Positions 1 to 6,148 of a DNA stretch of 8,215 bases are shown here, in pieces. The stretch is from positions 1 through 8,215 of the forward strand of contig CALFGG010000055.1 in the NCBI GenBank assembly GCA_937958235.1, in the 5' to 3' direction. Each line of letters opens with the position of its first letter. Position 1 is the first letter of the stretch. Under the pieces are notes generated by a model, which was given only the letters and a program-made list of their open reading frames with translations, did not search any database and was not told the origin of the DNA. The position numbers and the translations under genes were made by a program. Origin of the DNA: an uncultured Candidatus Saccharibacteria bacterium (lineage in GTDB: Bacteria > Patescibacteriota > Saccharimonadia > Saccharimonadales > Saccharimonadaceae).

Positions 1-982
1 CATTATCAAAACCATCCATCTCGACGAGGATCTGGTTTAGAGTTTGCTCATCCTCACGACCAGCACCGCCACGAGCATCACGCTTGTGGGCGACAGCATC
101 GATTTCGTCAATAAAGATGATACTTGGAGCGTTTTTCTTGGCCTTACTAAAGAGATCACGAACACGAGAAGCACCGACACCAACAAACATTTCGGCAAAT
201 TCAGAACCAGAAATACTAAAGAAAGGAACGTTAGCCTCTCCAGCAACGGCGCGGGCCATTAAGGTCTTACCGGTTCCCGGATCGCCTGCAAGAAGCACGC
301 CACGAGGGATTTTAGCACCGAGTTTTTCATATTTTTTAGGATTTTTGAGAAAATCAACTACTTCAGAGAGGTCCTGTTTGGCAGCTTCATTACCAGCAAC
401 ATCGGTAAAGAGAACACGCTTTTTGTCTGGGCCATAGAGTTTGGCGCGAGCCTTACCAAAGCCCATATTTTCCTTATTAATACTTTGAGCTTGGCCAAGA
501 AGACGGCCGAAGAAAATTACAGCAATAATGATTGGTACGGCGATAGTGAGGATGTTGATGAAAATTTCAGTATAATTAATAGGGTCGACATAGTTAATGA
601 CTGGATATTTTTCCTGGCATTTTTTTAGATCATCACCAGCCTTATCGGCGCAGCGGTTAATTAAACCCTGGTCATAAAGCGTTCCCGAAGGATCTTTGCG
701 AGAGGTTTCTGTAGGAATATCTTTATCTTTGAGGGTAATCTCCAGTTCATTACCAGATACAGTAATGCGTTTAATATTACCGTGCTCATCATTGGCACGA
801 GAGATAACATCAGAGAGAGGAACCTCCTTCATCTTGATGTTATGGTTGCCATATAAGTTAATACAGTAGGCGATAAAAATAATCGAAAGTAGCGTAAAAA
901 TAATCGATCTAAAGGTGTTAGATTTATTTTTCTTGGTGAGGTTGACCTTCGGTTTGTTGCCAGATGAATTTTGTGCGTTCAT
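1..982 (-). CDS. ftsH: ATP-dependent zinc metalloprotease FtsH, N-terminal part (3' end outside window)
   Basis: Membrane-anchored AAA+ protease that extracts and degrades misfolded membrane proteins and some soluble regulators. 327 codons are visible. Residues about 19-40 form the first membrane segment, about 41-136 an extracytoplasmic domain, and about 137-160 the second segment. The AAA+ module follows: Walker A GDPGTGKT at 233-240, pore motif FVGVG, and Walker B IIFIDEID at 288-295. The second region of homology and the HExxH zinc site lie beyond the window. The start is supported by AAGGAGA at 986-992, three bases before the ATG. Two oddities are seen: Asp replaces the usual first Pro of GPPGTGKT, and the extracytoplasmic domain holds a cysteine pair (C111, C122). 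A divergent tRNA gene lies upstream. The family assignment is secure. Confidence 0.95.
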   Translation of the reverse strand, partial: MNAQNSSGNKPKVNLTKKNKSNTFRSIIFTLLSIIFIAYCINLYGNHNIKMKEVPLSDVISRANDEHGNIKRITVSGNELEITLKDKDIPTETSRKDPSGTLYDQGLINRCADKAGDDLKKCQEKYPVINYVDPINYTEIFINILTIAVPIIIAVIFFGRLLGQAQSINKENMGFGKARAKLYGPDKKRVLFTDVAGNEAAKQDLSEVVDFLKNPKKYEKLGAKIPRGVLLAGDPGTGKTLMARAVAGEANVPFFSISGSEFAEMFVGVGASRVRDLFSKAKKNAPSIIFIDEIDAVAHKRDARGGAGREDEQTLNQILVEMDGFDN

Positions 983-1085
983 TAATCTCCTTAATTTTCT
1001 CGAAATAGATTACTTTATCTTAACTCAGTCTGTGGGTATAAGCCATTAAACTAAGAAGAACAGATAATAATATATTAACATAACA

Positions 1086-1114
1086 TTGCATTTTTAGGTG
1101 GAGTGTGGTAAATT
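1086..1114 (+). promoter_or_regulatory. Candidate sigma-70 promoter for tRNA-Pro
   Basis: TTGCAT (1086-1091) and TAAATT (1109-1114) are separated by exactly 17 bases and would start transcription only a few bases before the tRNA at 1124. Four of six -10 positions match consensus. The call rests on spacing and location. No convincing promoter was found for the divergent ftsH in the same spacer. Confidence 0.4.
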
Positions 1115-1123
1115 TAACAGTAG

Positions 1124-1199
1124 CGGGGCGTGGCACAGTTGGTAGCGCGCGGCGTTTGGGACGCTGAGGTCGCAAGTTCGAGTCTTGTCGCCCCGACCA
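1124..1199 (+). tRNA. tRNA-Pro (anticodon UGG), CCA encoded
   Basis: A 76-nt cloverleaf can be folded by eye. The acceptor arms CGGGGCG and CGCCCCG pair perfectly over seven bases, followed by A73 and a genomically encoded CCA. The anticodon arm CGGCG/CGCTG (one G-U pair) encloses the loop TTTGGGA, giving anticodon TGG, which reads proline CCN codons. The T arm GCAAG/CTTGT encloses TTCGAGT. The D arm GCAC/GCGC carries one A-C mismatch. The body and acceptor sequence closely resemble known bacterial proline tRNAs. It appears to be a single-gene unit. Confidence 0.96.
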
Positions 1200-1202
1200 A
1201 TC

Positions 1203-1298
1203 AAGGAGGAGAAATAAAGAAAAGATTACTTTTCTTTATTGAACCGACGCAGATTGGAATGGTTTTCGCGAAGCGAAAGACATACCATGTTAAAAATT
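1203..1298 (+). other. Structured trailer between tRNA-Pro and the terminator; possible small RNA
   Basis: About 100 bases separate the tRNA from its terminator. They hold a strong Shine-Dalgarno-like AAGGAGGA (1203-1210) with no ATG, GTG or TTG at a usable distance. A perfect 12-bp inverted repeat follows (1213-1224 with 1229-1240, loop ATTA), then a second hairpin: inner stem TTTCGC/GCGAAA (1264-1269, 1273-1278) and outer stem ATGGT/ACCAT (1259-1263, 1284-1288). The SD-like element is followed by a 28-codon open frame from an ATA at 1214 to the TGA at 1298-1300. This may be a processed trailer, a small RNA, or a peptide with a rare start; the sequence does not decide. Confidence 0.35.
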
Positions 1299-1320
1299 GA
1301 CCACTTGGTGGTCGTTTTTT
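1294..1320. terminator. Bidirectional Rho-independent terminator between convergent units
   Basis: The stem GACCAC/GTGGTC (1299-1304, 1308-1313) has a 3-nt loop. On the plus strand it is followed by G and six T residues (1315-1320), ending the tRNA transcript. On the minus strand the same stem is followed by AATTTTTAA, so it can also stop the methyltransferase unit arriving from the right. Its place between convergent units fits this dual role. Confidence 0.8.
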
Positions 1321-1374
1321 ATCTCTATAGAATACTAGTGACGAACTTGCGGTACGTCATAGCTAAATTTTAAA

Positions 1375-1980
1375 CTACAAATAAATAATGGCGAGAGTTT
1401 CTTGTGTTTTAAACTGCTTAACTTGATGACGGTGATTTTTTAACCATTCATCAACGGCACGAGCAGAGCCAGGAAGTTCTGGATTATTGTAGTCATGAAT
1501 AATAACAATGCTTCCGGACTGCATCTTGTCTTGAACTAGCGTGAGGCTAGTTTTAATTGAAGTATAGAGGTCACCGTCGAGAAAGGCAAAGCAGATTTTA
1601 TTTGGGAGATCATTGATGGGGTCTAAGTCTTCAAAGAAGGCCTTTTTAATTTTTGGAAGAGGAAGGTTGTGTCGTTTGAATTTTTCAATAACTTCGCGTT
1701 TTGTGACAAAGAGTTCACCAGATTTAAATTGATCGCCAGCAGCCGAGCTATCTTCCCTAGTTTTTTCGGGAAGTCCAGCGAAAGAGTCGTATAACCAGAG
1801 GGTTTTATTCGTTTTTTGTAATTCACGCTGGAAAAGAACTGAAGTATCACCCTTATAACAGCCAAGTTCAACTACATCACCTGCAATATTTTTTGCAAGA
1901 ACTTGCTGAAGTAATGAAATTAGAATAGCTGTTTCTGCAGATGAAACTTGAGAGACTGTAGCAGGTTGCTTTTTTGACAT
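1375..1980 (-). CDS. SAM-dependent methyltransferase, TylF/MycF-like
   Basis: A 201-residue class I (Rossmann-like) methyltransferase resembling the TylF/MycF family, whose studied members methylate sugar hydroxyls using a divalent metal. Visible motifs are VVELGCYKG (36-44, SAM-binding motif I), YDSFAGLP (64-71), FLDGDLY (133-139, with Asp residues at the position of metal ligands in the family), IIHDYNNP (160-167) and PGSARAVDEWL (170-180). It is shorter than the antibiotic-tailoring enzymes, and no biosynthetic cluster is visible, so the substrate is unknown; a cell-surface sugar is one guess. The ATG lies 6 bases after the stop of the upstream membrane-protein gene, with only a weak purine-rich ribosome site. 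This suggests cotranscription and translational coupling. Confidence 0.82.
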   Translation of the reverse strand: MSKKQPATVSQVSSAETAILISLLQQVLAKNIAGDVVELGCYKGDTSVLFQRELQKTNKTLWLYDSFAGLPEKTREDSSAAGDQFKSGELFVTKREVIEKFKRHNLPLPKIKKAFFEDLDPINDLPNKICFAFLDGDLYTSIKTSLTLVQDKMQSGSIVIIHDYNNPELPGSARAVDEWLKNHRHQVKQFKTQETLAIIYL

Positions 1981-1986
1981 AAATTT

Positions 1987-2667
1987 TTATTTCTTTCTAA
2001 TGAAGATCGCCGTGAGGAAGCCAGCAATAGAAGCAGAGATAATATCACCCATGGTATCGCCAACCCCAGGAGCATTGAGCTCTTGCATATGTCCACCACA
2101 AAGTTGGTCATAGGTAAATTCAAAACATTCCCACATAGTAGCGACGAAGACAACAAAACAGATGATAAAAAGGAAGGCGAAGCCTGAATGGTAGATTTTG
2201 CGTTTGATAGTGGATTGACCAGAGGAGCCAGTTTTTTTCTCAGTGATCTTACCAGTGTGATCGGTTGCATCTTTACCATCATAAAAGTGATCGAGAATCT
2301 CTTTACCACAAAACGCAGTAAAAACACCGCTTAGACTATGGACGATTTTATCATAGCTTGGATATCCCATGATAATAATTGACTTATACCAATCAAGATC
2401 GATACCTAAGACCATTGCGATAATCAAGAAAAGATTAAAAGCGATTTGTAGCCTAGTAGTGGCTTTGAAGTTTAGTTTTGCAAGAAGTTCAGGGACAAAC
2501 GGAAGAAGGATAGTAACTAGATAACTGGGAAGTTTGTGCCAGACAACAGGATCAATAAAGTGTAAAAAAGTAAAAATAAGACCTGAAAGGCTAATGCCGA
2601 TTTTTAGAAGCCAGTTTAGTTTTTGGGAGAATGAAAAAATAAAAAACTTTTTGATTGGTGATTTCAT
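1987..2667 (-). CDS. Six-segment integral membrane protein, DUF2238/YjdF-like
   Basis: A 226-residue predicted membrane protein with hydrophobic segments at about 19-38, 47-66, 73-91, 108-126, 161-180 and 204-223. A hydrophilic, charged loop lies at about 127-158. Polar residues inside or beside the membrane form a recognisable pattern: YDKIVHSLSG (105-114), MWECFEF (178-184) and GDTMGD (203-208). The DK..H, E..E and D...D arrangement resembles the DUF2238/YjdF family of unknown function; that assignment is from memory of motifs, not a search. It is the first gene of a pair with the methyltransferase 6 bases downstream. AAAGGA lies about 11 bases before the ATG, a longer spacing than usual. 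No enzymatic role is assigned. Confidence 0.75.
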   Translation of the reverse strand: MKSPIKKFFIFSFSQKLNWLLKIGISLSGLIFTFLHFIDPVVWHKLPSYLVTILLPFVPELLAKLNFKATTRLQIAFNLFLIIAMVLGIDLDWYKSIIIMGYPSYDKIVHSLSGVFTAFCGKEILDHFYDGKDATDHTGKITEKKTGSSGQSTIKRKIYHSGFAFLFIICFVVFVATMWECFEFTYDQLCGGHMQELNAPGVGDTMGDIISASIAGFLTAIFIRKK

Positions 2668-2700
2668 GAAAAATATATTCCTTTTAATCTGATTAAATAT

Positions 2701-2709
2701 ATCATATCA
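2701..2709 (-). promoter_or_regulatory. Candidate extended -10 promoter for the membrane protein/methyltransferase pair
   Basis: On the minus strand TGATATGAT fits the extended -10 pattern TG-n-TATGAT and lies about 33 bases before the ATG at 2667. No good -35 is seen, which is acceptable for extended -10 promoters. It resembles TGATATAAT before the gene at 6149, but such AT-rich matches occur by chance. Confidence 0.35.
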
Positions 2710-2748
2710 GAGGTAATAAGTATAGAGATACTGGGTGATTTTTATACC

Positions 2749-2784
2749 ATTTCAAAAATACCCCTTGCGGGGTATTTATGAAAT
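2749..2784 (-). terminator. Rho-independent terminator of dnaK
   Basis: The core stem AAATACCCC/GGGGTATTT (2756-2764, 2769-2777) extends after one A-A mismatch by ATTTCA/TGAAAT, making a near-perfect inverted repeat of 16 positions per arm. Read on the minus strand the loop is GCAA, a GNRA-type tetraloop, and the G-rich arm runs into TATTTTTG. It lies about 44 bases past the dnaK stop and before the next minus-strand gene, making dnaK a separate transcript. Confidence 0.85.
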
Positions 2785-2827
2785 ATTCATGTAATGAATA
2801 ATATTTAGCTAAGGATATTATGCTGTC

Positions 2828-4720
2828 TTATTTATCAACAACTTCGCCTTCTACAGGTTCACCATCGGAAGTGCCTTTAGATGAATTGCCGTCATTGGCA
2901 GATGAATCAGTTGAAGCGGATTGATAGAGCTTGGCGCCAATAGGCATGATCTTATTGGAGAGCACCTTTTCGGCTTCTTCATATTTAGCAGCATCAGCGG
3001 CTGTATCTTTTAATACATCTTTGGCTTCTTCGATAGCTTTCTTAATAGTCTCCTTATCTTCGTCAGAAATCTTGTCTTTGAACTCATCTGGCATTTTTTC
3101 ATTGTGATAAATGGCCTGTTCTAATTTATTTCTAGCGTCGATAGCTTCACGTTTCTTTTTGTCTTCATCTGCATGAAGTTCAGCATCCTTTTGAGCCTTT
3201 TCAATATCTTCTTTAGACATGTTGCCGGAATTCTGGATAGTGATACTTTGTTCCTTACCAGTTCCCTTGTCACGAGCTGTAACATTGAGAATACCGTTTG
3301 CATCGATATTGAAGGTAACTTCAATCTGTGGAACACCGCGTGGGGCTGGAGCAATACCATCGAGGATGAAACGACCAAGAGATTTATTATCAGCGGCCAT
3401 TTCACGCTCGCCCTGTAAGACATGGATTTCAACCTGTGGCTGGTTATCAGCAGCAGTAGAGAAAGTTTCAGACTTTGAAGTTGGGATAGTAGTGTTGCGC
3501 TCAATTAGCTTGGTAGAAACACCACCCATAGTCTCGATACCGAGAGAAAGTGGAGTAACATCGAGAAGAAGAACATCTTTAACATCACCTTGAAGTACAC
3601 CACCTTGAATGGCAGCACCAACTGCAACTACCTCATCTGGGTTAACACCCTGCATTGGCTCCTTACCGAAGAGAGCTTTAACCTTTTCAACAACGGCTGG
3701 CATACGGGTCATACCACCAACCATAACAACTTCATTAATATCGGAAGCCTTGAGCTTGGCATCTTTAAGAGCCTTTTCGACTGGACCTGCAAGACGATCA
3801 AGAAGTGGAGCGACGAGCTCTTCCATCTTGGAGCGAGTTAAAGTGTATTCAAAGTGTTTTGGACCATCAGAGTCGGCAGAAAGGAATGGGAGGTTGATTT
3901 CAGTTTCTTTGGCTGACGAGAGTTCCTTCTTAGCTTTCTCAGCTTCATCCTTAACGCGCTGCATAGCTGCGGCATCATTTTTAATATCGATACCAGATTC
4001 ATCTTTAAACTGATCACAGAGGAAGTTAACAATAACGTTATCGAAATCTTCACCACCAAGATGAGTATCACCGTTCGTGGACTTTACCTCAAAGACACCG
4101 TCACCGAGTTCAAGGATGGAAACATCGAAGGTACCACCACCAAGGTCGAAGACTACAATTTTCTCTTCGCTTTTCTTTTCAAGACCATAAGCTAAGGCTG
4201 CGGCTGTAGGTTCATTAATAATACGTTTAACCTCAAGACCAGCAATCTTACCGGCATCTTTAGTGGCTTGACGCTGAGAGTCATCGAAGTAGGCTGGAAC
4301 AGTAATGATAGCTTCAGTAACCTTCTCACCTAAGAAAGCTTCGGCGTCTGCTTTAATTTTAGAGAGAATCATAGCAGAAACTTCTTCTGGAGTATAAGTC
4401 TTACCATCCATCTCTACGGCAACGCCATCACCTTTTTTCACAATCTTGTATGGCATGATGTCGAGATCCCTCTGGACTTCCTTATCTTCAAATTTACGGC
4501 CGATTAAACGCTTAATACCATAAATAGTATTTTTTGGGTTAGTGACGCGTTGACGCTGAGCAACCTTACCAACAAGTCGTTCGCCCTTTTTAGTAACAGC
4601 AACAACTGATGGAGTGGTGCGATCACCTTCTGCATTTGTAATAACTTCTGGTTTACCTGCGACCATGTACGCGAAAGCAGAGTTCGTCGTACCAAGGTCA
4701 ATTCCAATAATTTTACTCAT
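2828..4720 (-). CDS. dnaK: Molecular chaperone DnaK (Hsp70)
   Basis: A 630-residue cytoplasmic Hsp70 that binds exposed hydrophobic stretches of clients in an ATP-driven cycle with DnaJ and GrpE. Phosphate 1 is IDLGTTNS (7-14), the catalytic-lysine context GIKR is at 68-71, phosphate 2 is FDLGGGTFDVS (191-201), and the adenosine motif VVMVGGMTR is at 331-339. The interdomain linker DVLLLD is at 382-387, followed by the substrate-binding domain, a charged helical lid (about 500-600) and a short Ser/Asp-rich tail ending EGEVVDK. Length is normal. An in-frame ATG nine codons upstream (4747) is rejected because MSKIIGIDLG is the family N-terminus and AGGAGT lies correctly before 4720. Neither grpE nor dnaJ is adjacent. 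Two CIRCE sites imply HrcA control. Confidence 0.98.
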   Translation of the reverse strand: MSKIIGIDLGTTNSAFAYMVAGKPEVITNAEGDRTTPSVVAVTKKGERLVGKVAQRQRVTNPKNTIYGIKRLIGRKFEDKEVQRDLDIMPYKIVKKGDGVAVEMDGKTYTPEEVSAMILSKIKADAEAFLGEKVTEAIITVPAYFDDSQRQATKDAGKIAGLEVKRIINEPTAAALAYGLEKKSEEKIVVFDLGGGTFDVSILELGDGVFEVKSTNGDTHLGGEDFDNVIVNFLCDQFKDESGIDIKNDAAAMQRVKDEAEKAKKELSSAKETEINLPFLSADSDGPKHFEYTLTRSKMEELVAPLLDRLAGPVEKALKDAKLKASDINEVVMVGGMTRMPAVVEKVKALFGKEPMQGVNPDEVVAVGAAIQGGVLQGDVKDVLLLDVTPLSLGIETMGGVSTKLIERNTTIPTSKSETFSTAADNQPQVEIHVLQGEREMAADNKSLGRFILDGIAPAPRGVPQIEVTFNIDANGILNVTARDKGTGKEQSITIQNSGNMSKEDIEKAQKDAELHADEDKKKREAIDARNKLEQAIYHNEKMPDEFKDKISDEDKETIKKAIEEAKDVLKDTAADAAKYEEAEKVLSNKIMPIGAKLYQSASTDSSANDGNSSKGTSDGEPVEGEVVDK

Positions 4721-4724
4721 TTTT

Positions 4725-4730
4725 ACTCCT
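4725..4730 (-). promoter_or_regulatory. Ribosome binding site fixing the dnaK start
   Basis: AGGAGT on the minus strand ends four bases before the ATG at 4720. It falls inside the alternative nine-codon extension from 4747, so it selects the downstream start. Confidence 0.85.
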
Positions 4731-4740
4731 TTATATTTAT

Positions 4741-4767
4741 TTAGCACTCATCGTTTTTAATTGCTAA
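4741..4767 (-). promoter_or_regulatory. CIRCE operator, promoter-proximal copy
   Basis: TTAGCACTC, nine bases, then AATTGCTAA matches the HrcA operator TTAGCACTC-N9-GAGTGCTAA with a perfect first arm and 7 of 9 in the second. It lies just downstream of the predicted dnaK transcription start, inside the 5' leader, a common place for this repressor to act. Confidence 0.85.
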
Positions 4768-4776
4768 GTTATTATG

Positions 4777-4805
4777 AGTATAGCTCATTAGCACTCTCAT
4801 GTCAA
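4777..4805 (-). promoter_or_regulatory. Near-consensus sigma-70 promoter of dnaK
   Basis: On the minus strand TTGACA (4800-4805, perfect -35) is separated by 17 bases from TATACT (4777-4782, five of six -10 positions). The predicted start is near 4770, giving a leader of about 50 bases. The distal CIRCE covers the -35 and part of the spacer, and the proximal CIRCE lies just past the start. HrcA could thus block both polymerase binding and early elongation of an otherwise strong promoter. Confidence 0.88.
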
Positions 4806-4814
4806 GACTGCTAA
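4788..4814 (-). promoter_or_regulatory. CIRCE operator, distal copy overlapping the -35
   Basis: TTAGCACTC, nine bases, then GACTGCTAA matches the CIRCE consensus with a perfect first arm and 8 of 9 in the second. The -35 hexamer lies inside its spacer. It is the better match of the two copies, and the copies begin 47 bases apart. Confidence 0.92.
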
Positions 4815-4915
4815 TTCGAGTTTTTTATGGAATTTAACAGAGTTGAATAAATTTTGGAGTCTTTTTTGTGGTAGTAATATGTAGTTCAAACAACAGTTTT
4901 TATATCAAATTTTTG

Positions 4916-5983
4916 CTACTTATGAAGGAAAATCTTACGAATGATGACAAAGATTTCATTTTTAAACTGGAAGATAGCAATACCAAGACCAACCGCCGCA
5001 GAACCAGCAACCGCTGTGGTGCCGTTAAAATCTTTCTTTTGTTCTTCTTTCTTGTCACCCAATTTTGGAACTTCTACCGGATTTGAGGCGCCCGTATTTT
5101 GGTGGACTTTGCGACAGCGATGAGTTTGTTCGTTTCTTTCATAACCCTCTTTACAGGCTTTAACCTCATGAGGTTTTTCTTCACCTTTACAACGATTGGT
5201 AACGGGATTGAGAACCTTACCAGCAGGACAAGTTTTGGGTGCGGTTGACGTGGACATTTTATGACAACGGCCAGTTTTTGGATTACGATATTGGTCAGCA
5301 TGACAGGGCTTCTTCTGAGACTCAGCTTGAATTTTATTGCAGCGTCCAGTGATTTTATTGCGGAAGGTGCCTTCAGGGCAGGTCTTTTCGGTTTGCTCGT
5401 GTTGCTTATTGCAACGACCGGTAATTTTATTTAAGAAATAACCCGGTAGGCAATCTTTTGTTGGCTTCTTAGTTTGGTTGTTTTGATCTTTTGAATCAGA
5501 ACGATTAGACGAAGGATTGGTAGACTCTTTCGGTTTTGGGTTACTTTGCGTAGGTTTTTTGGGAACTGGATTCTTGTTGCAACGATTGGTTTTTACGTTT
5601 AGAAAATAACCCTCAGGGCAGGTTTTCATTTTTTGCGGGGGAAATTTCTTGCAGCGCTTAGTTTGGGGATTTAGATATTGACCACTGGGACAGGTTTTTT
5701 CTTCCTTTACAACATTCTTCCCATTTGCGTCCGAAGGTTTACTGGCGGCAAAGGTTGATACTGGCAGTACGAACAGAGAGCAGAAATTTAAAAACAGGAG
5801 AGCCGAATAAATCAAATACTTGAATTTATGTTCACGTTTATATGGAATTCTAATGCGTGGCTGCGCTTCTTCAGAAATAGAGGACTGACCTTGATACATA
5901 CGTGAACAACTGCGGTGGGATGGCTGCCGTTTCTTCCCTTCTAAACTTGCTTTTTGACGTGGTGTTTGTGATGCTTTTTGCAT
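4916..5983 (-). CDS. Predicted exported protein with seven Cys-x12-Cys repeats
   Basis: A 355-residue protein of unknown function. Residues 1-53 are hydrophilic and basic. Residues about 55-79 are hydrophobic and end in VSTFAAS, a plausible signal-peptidase site after A79; if uncleaved this is a membrane anchor. Seven modules follow (C98-C111, C122-C135, C178-C191, C202-C215, C227-C240, C252-C265, C277-C290), interrupted at 136-177 by a Pro/Ser/Asn/Lys-rich linker. A Lys/Glu-rich stretch leads to a second hydrophobic segment (about 322-340) and a basic tail. The only other cysteines, C26 and C68, lie outside the repeats. GAGG lies seven bases before this ATG, while the internal ATG at codon 29 has no ribosome site. 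The modules suggest disulfide-stabilised extracellular units on the cell surface; binding partners are unknown. Confidence 0.8.
   Translation of the reverse strand: MQKASQTPRQKASLEGKKRQPSHRSCSRMYQGQSSISEEAQPRIRIPYKREHKFKYLIYSALLFLNFCSLFVLPVSTFAASKPSDANGKNVVKEEKTCPSGQYLNPQTKRCKKFPPQKMKTCPEGYFLNVKTNRCNKNPVPKKPTQSNPKPKESTNPSSNRSDSKDQNNQTKKPTKDCLPGYFLNKITGRCNKQHEQTEKTCPEGTFRNKITGRCNKIQAESQKKPCHADQYRNPKTGRCHKMSTSTAPKTCPAGKVLNPVTNRCKGEEKPHEVKACKEGYERNEQTHRCRKVHQNTGASNPVEVPKLGDKKEEQKKDFNGTTAVAGSAAVGLGIAIFQFKNEIFVIIRKIFLHK
5111..5692 (-). repeat. Seven-unit protein repeat, C-x2-G-x3-N-x2-T-x-R-C
   Basis: Units include CPSGQYLNPQTKRC, CPEGYFLNVKTNRC, CLPGYFLNKITGRC and CPAGKVLNPVTNRC. Both Cys and the Asn, Thr and Arg are invariant in all seven; the Gly is missing only in unit five (CHADQYRNPKTGRC). 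The period is 24-25 residues except for the 56-residue step across the linker between units two and three. The DNA copies have diverged; the closest pair I noticed is the end of units three and four (5408-5431 and 5335-5358). This suggests old duplication with selection on the protein, not a recent tandem expansion. Confidence 0.93.
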
Positions 5984-6014
5984 AGTATTACCTCATTTAA
6001 TTTCTAATGAGCTG

Positions 6015-6043
6015 AATGTATATTTATGAACTTATTTTGGCAA
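6015..6043 (-). promoter_or_regulatory. Candidate sigma-70 promoter of the Cys-repeat protein
   Basis: On the minus strand TTGCCA (6038-6043, five of six) is separated by 17 bases from TACATT (6015-6020, four of six). The predicted start near 6008 gives a leader of about 25 bases before the ATG at 5983. It diverges from the plus-strand promoter at 6096-6146. Confidence 0.55.
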
Positions 6044-6095
6044 GCATTAGCGTGATGGTTTTAATTGTAATAGATAGGAAAAAATATTTTTATGT

Positions 6096-6146
6096 TTAGC
6101 ACAAGCAAGATATAATCTAGCATAAGCAAGATATGATATAATTTAG
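6096..6146 (+). promoter_or_regulatory. Duplicated -10 promoter region, probable leaderless start
   Basis: Two adjacent similar units, TTAGCACAAGCAAGATAT and CTAGCATAAGCAAGATAT, each lead to a perfect TATAAT (6111-6116 and 6137-6142). The second has an extended -10, TGATATAAT. Only six bases lie between its end and the ATG at 6149, so transcription would begin at or next to the start codon. The upstream copy would give a leader of about 26 bases, but without a clear Shine-Dalgarno sequence. Confidence 0.65.
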
Positions 6147-6148
6147 GT

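Noticed and set aside
84..437. 117-codon plus-strand frame antisense to ftsH
   Set aside because: Lies entirely within the conserved AAA+ coding region on the other strand; a shadow of its codon use.
983..1085. Search for an ftsH promoter in the divergent spacer
   Set aside because: TATACC and similar -10-like strings occur on the minus strand but without a credible -35 at proper spacing; no call made.
3219..4013. Several plus-strand frames antisense to dnaK
   Set aside because: Common reverse-strand shadows of dnaK; no ribosome sites and no recognisable protein motifs.
4818..4871. Imperfect direct repeat GAGTTTTTTATGG and GAGTCTTTTTTGTGG upstream of dnaK
   Set aside because: AT-rich, short and imperfect; no function or mobile-element boundary suggested.
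4868..5086. Plus-strand open frame starting with GTG behind a GGAG-like site, ending antisense to the Cys-repeat gene
   Set aside because: Most of it mirrors the well-supported minus-strand gene, its composition is low-complexity and hydrophobic at the end, and no promoter is clear.
5111..5692. Spaced repeats considered as a CRISPR array or recent tandem repeat
   Set aside because: Periodicity exists at the protein level in one open frame; the DNA units differ and there are no spacers between identical repeats.
5992..6011. Inverted repeat CTCATT/AATGAG that would mask the ribosome site of the Cys-repeat gene
   Set aside because: The predicted transcription start (about 6008) falls inside the outer arm, so the full stem would probably not form in the RNA.
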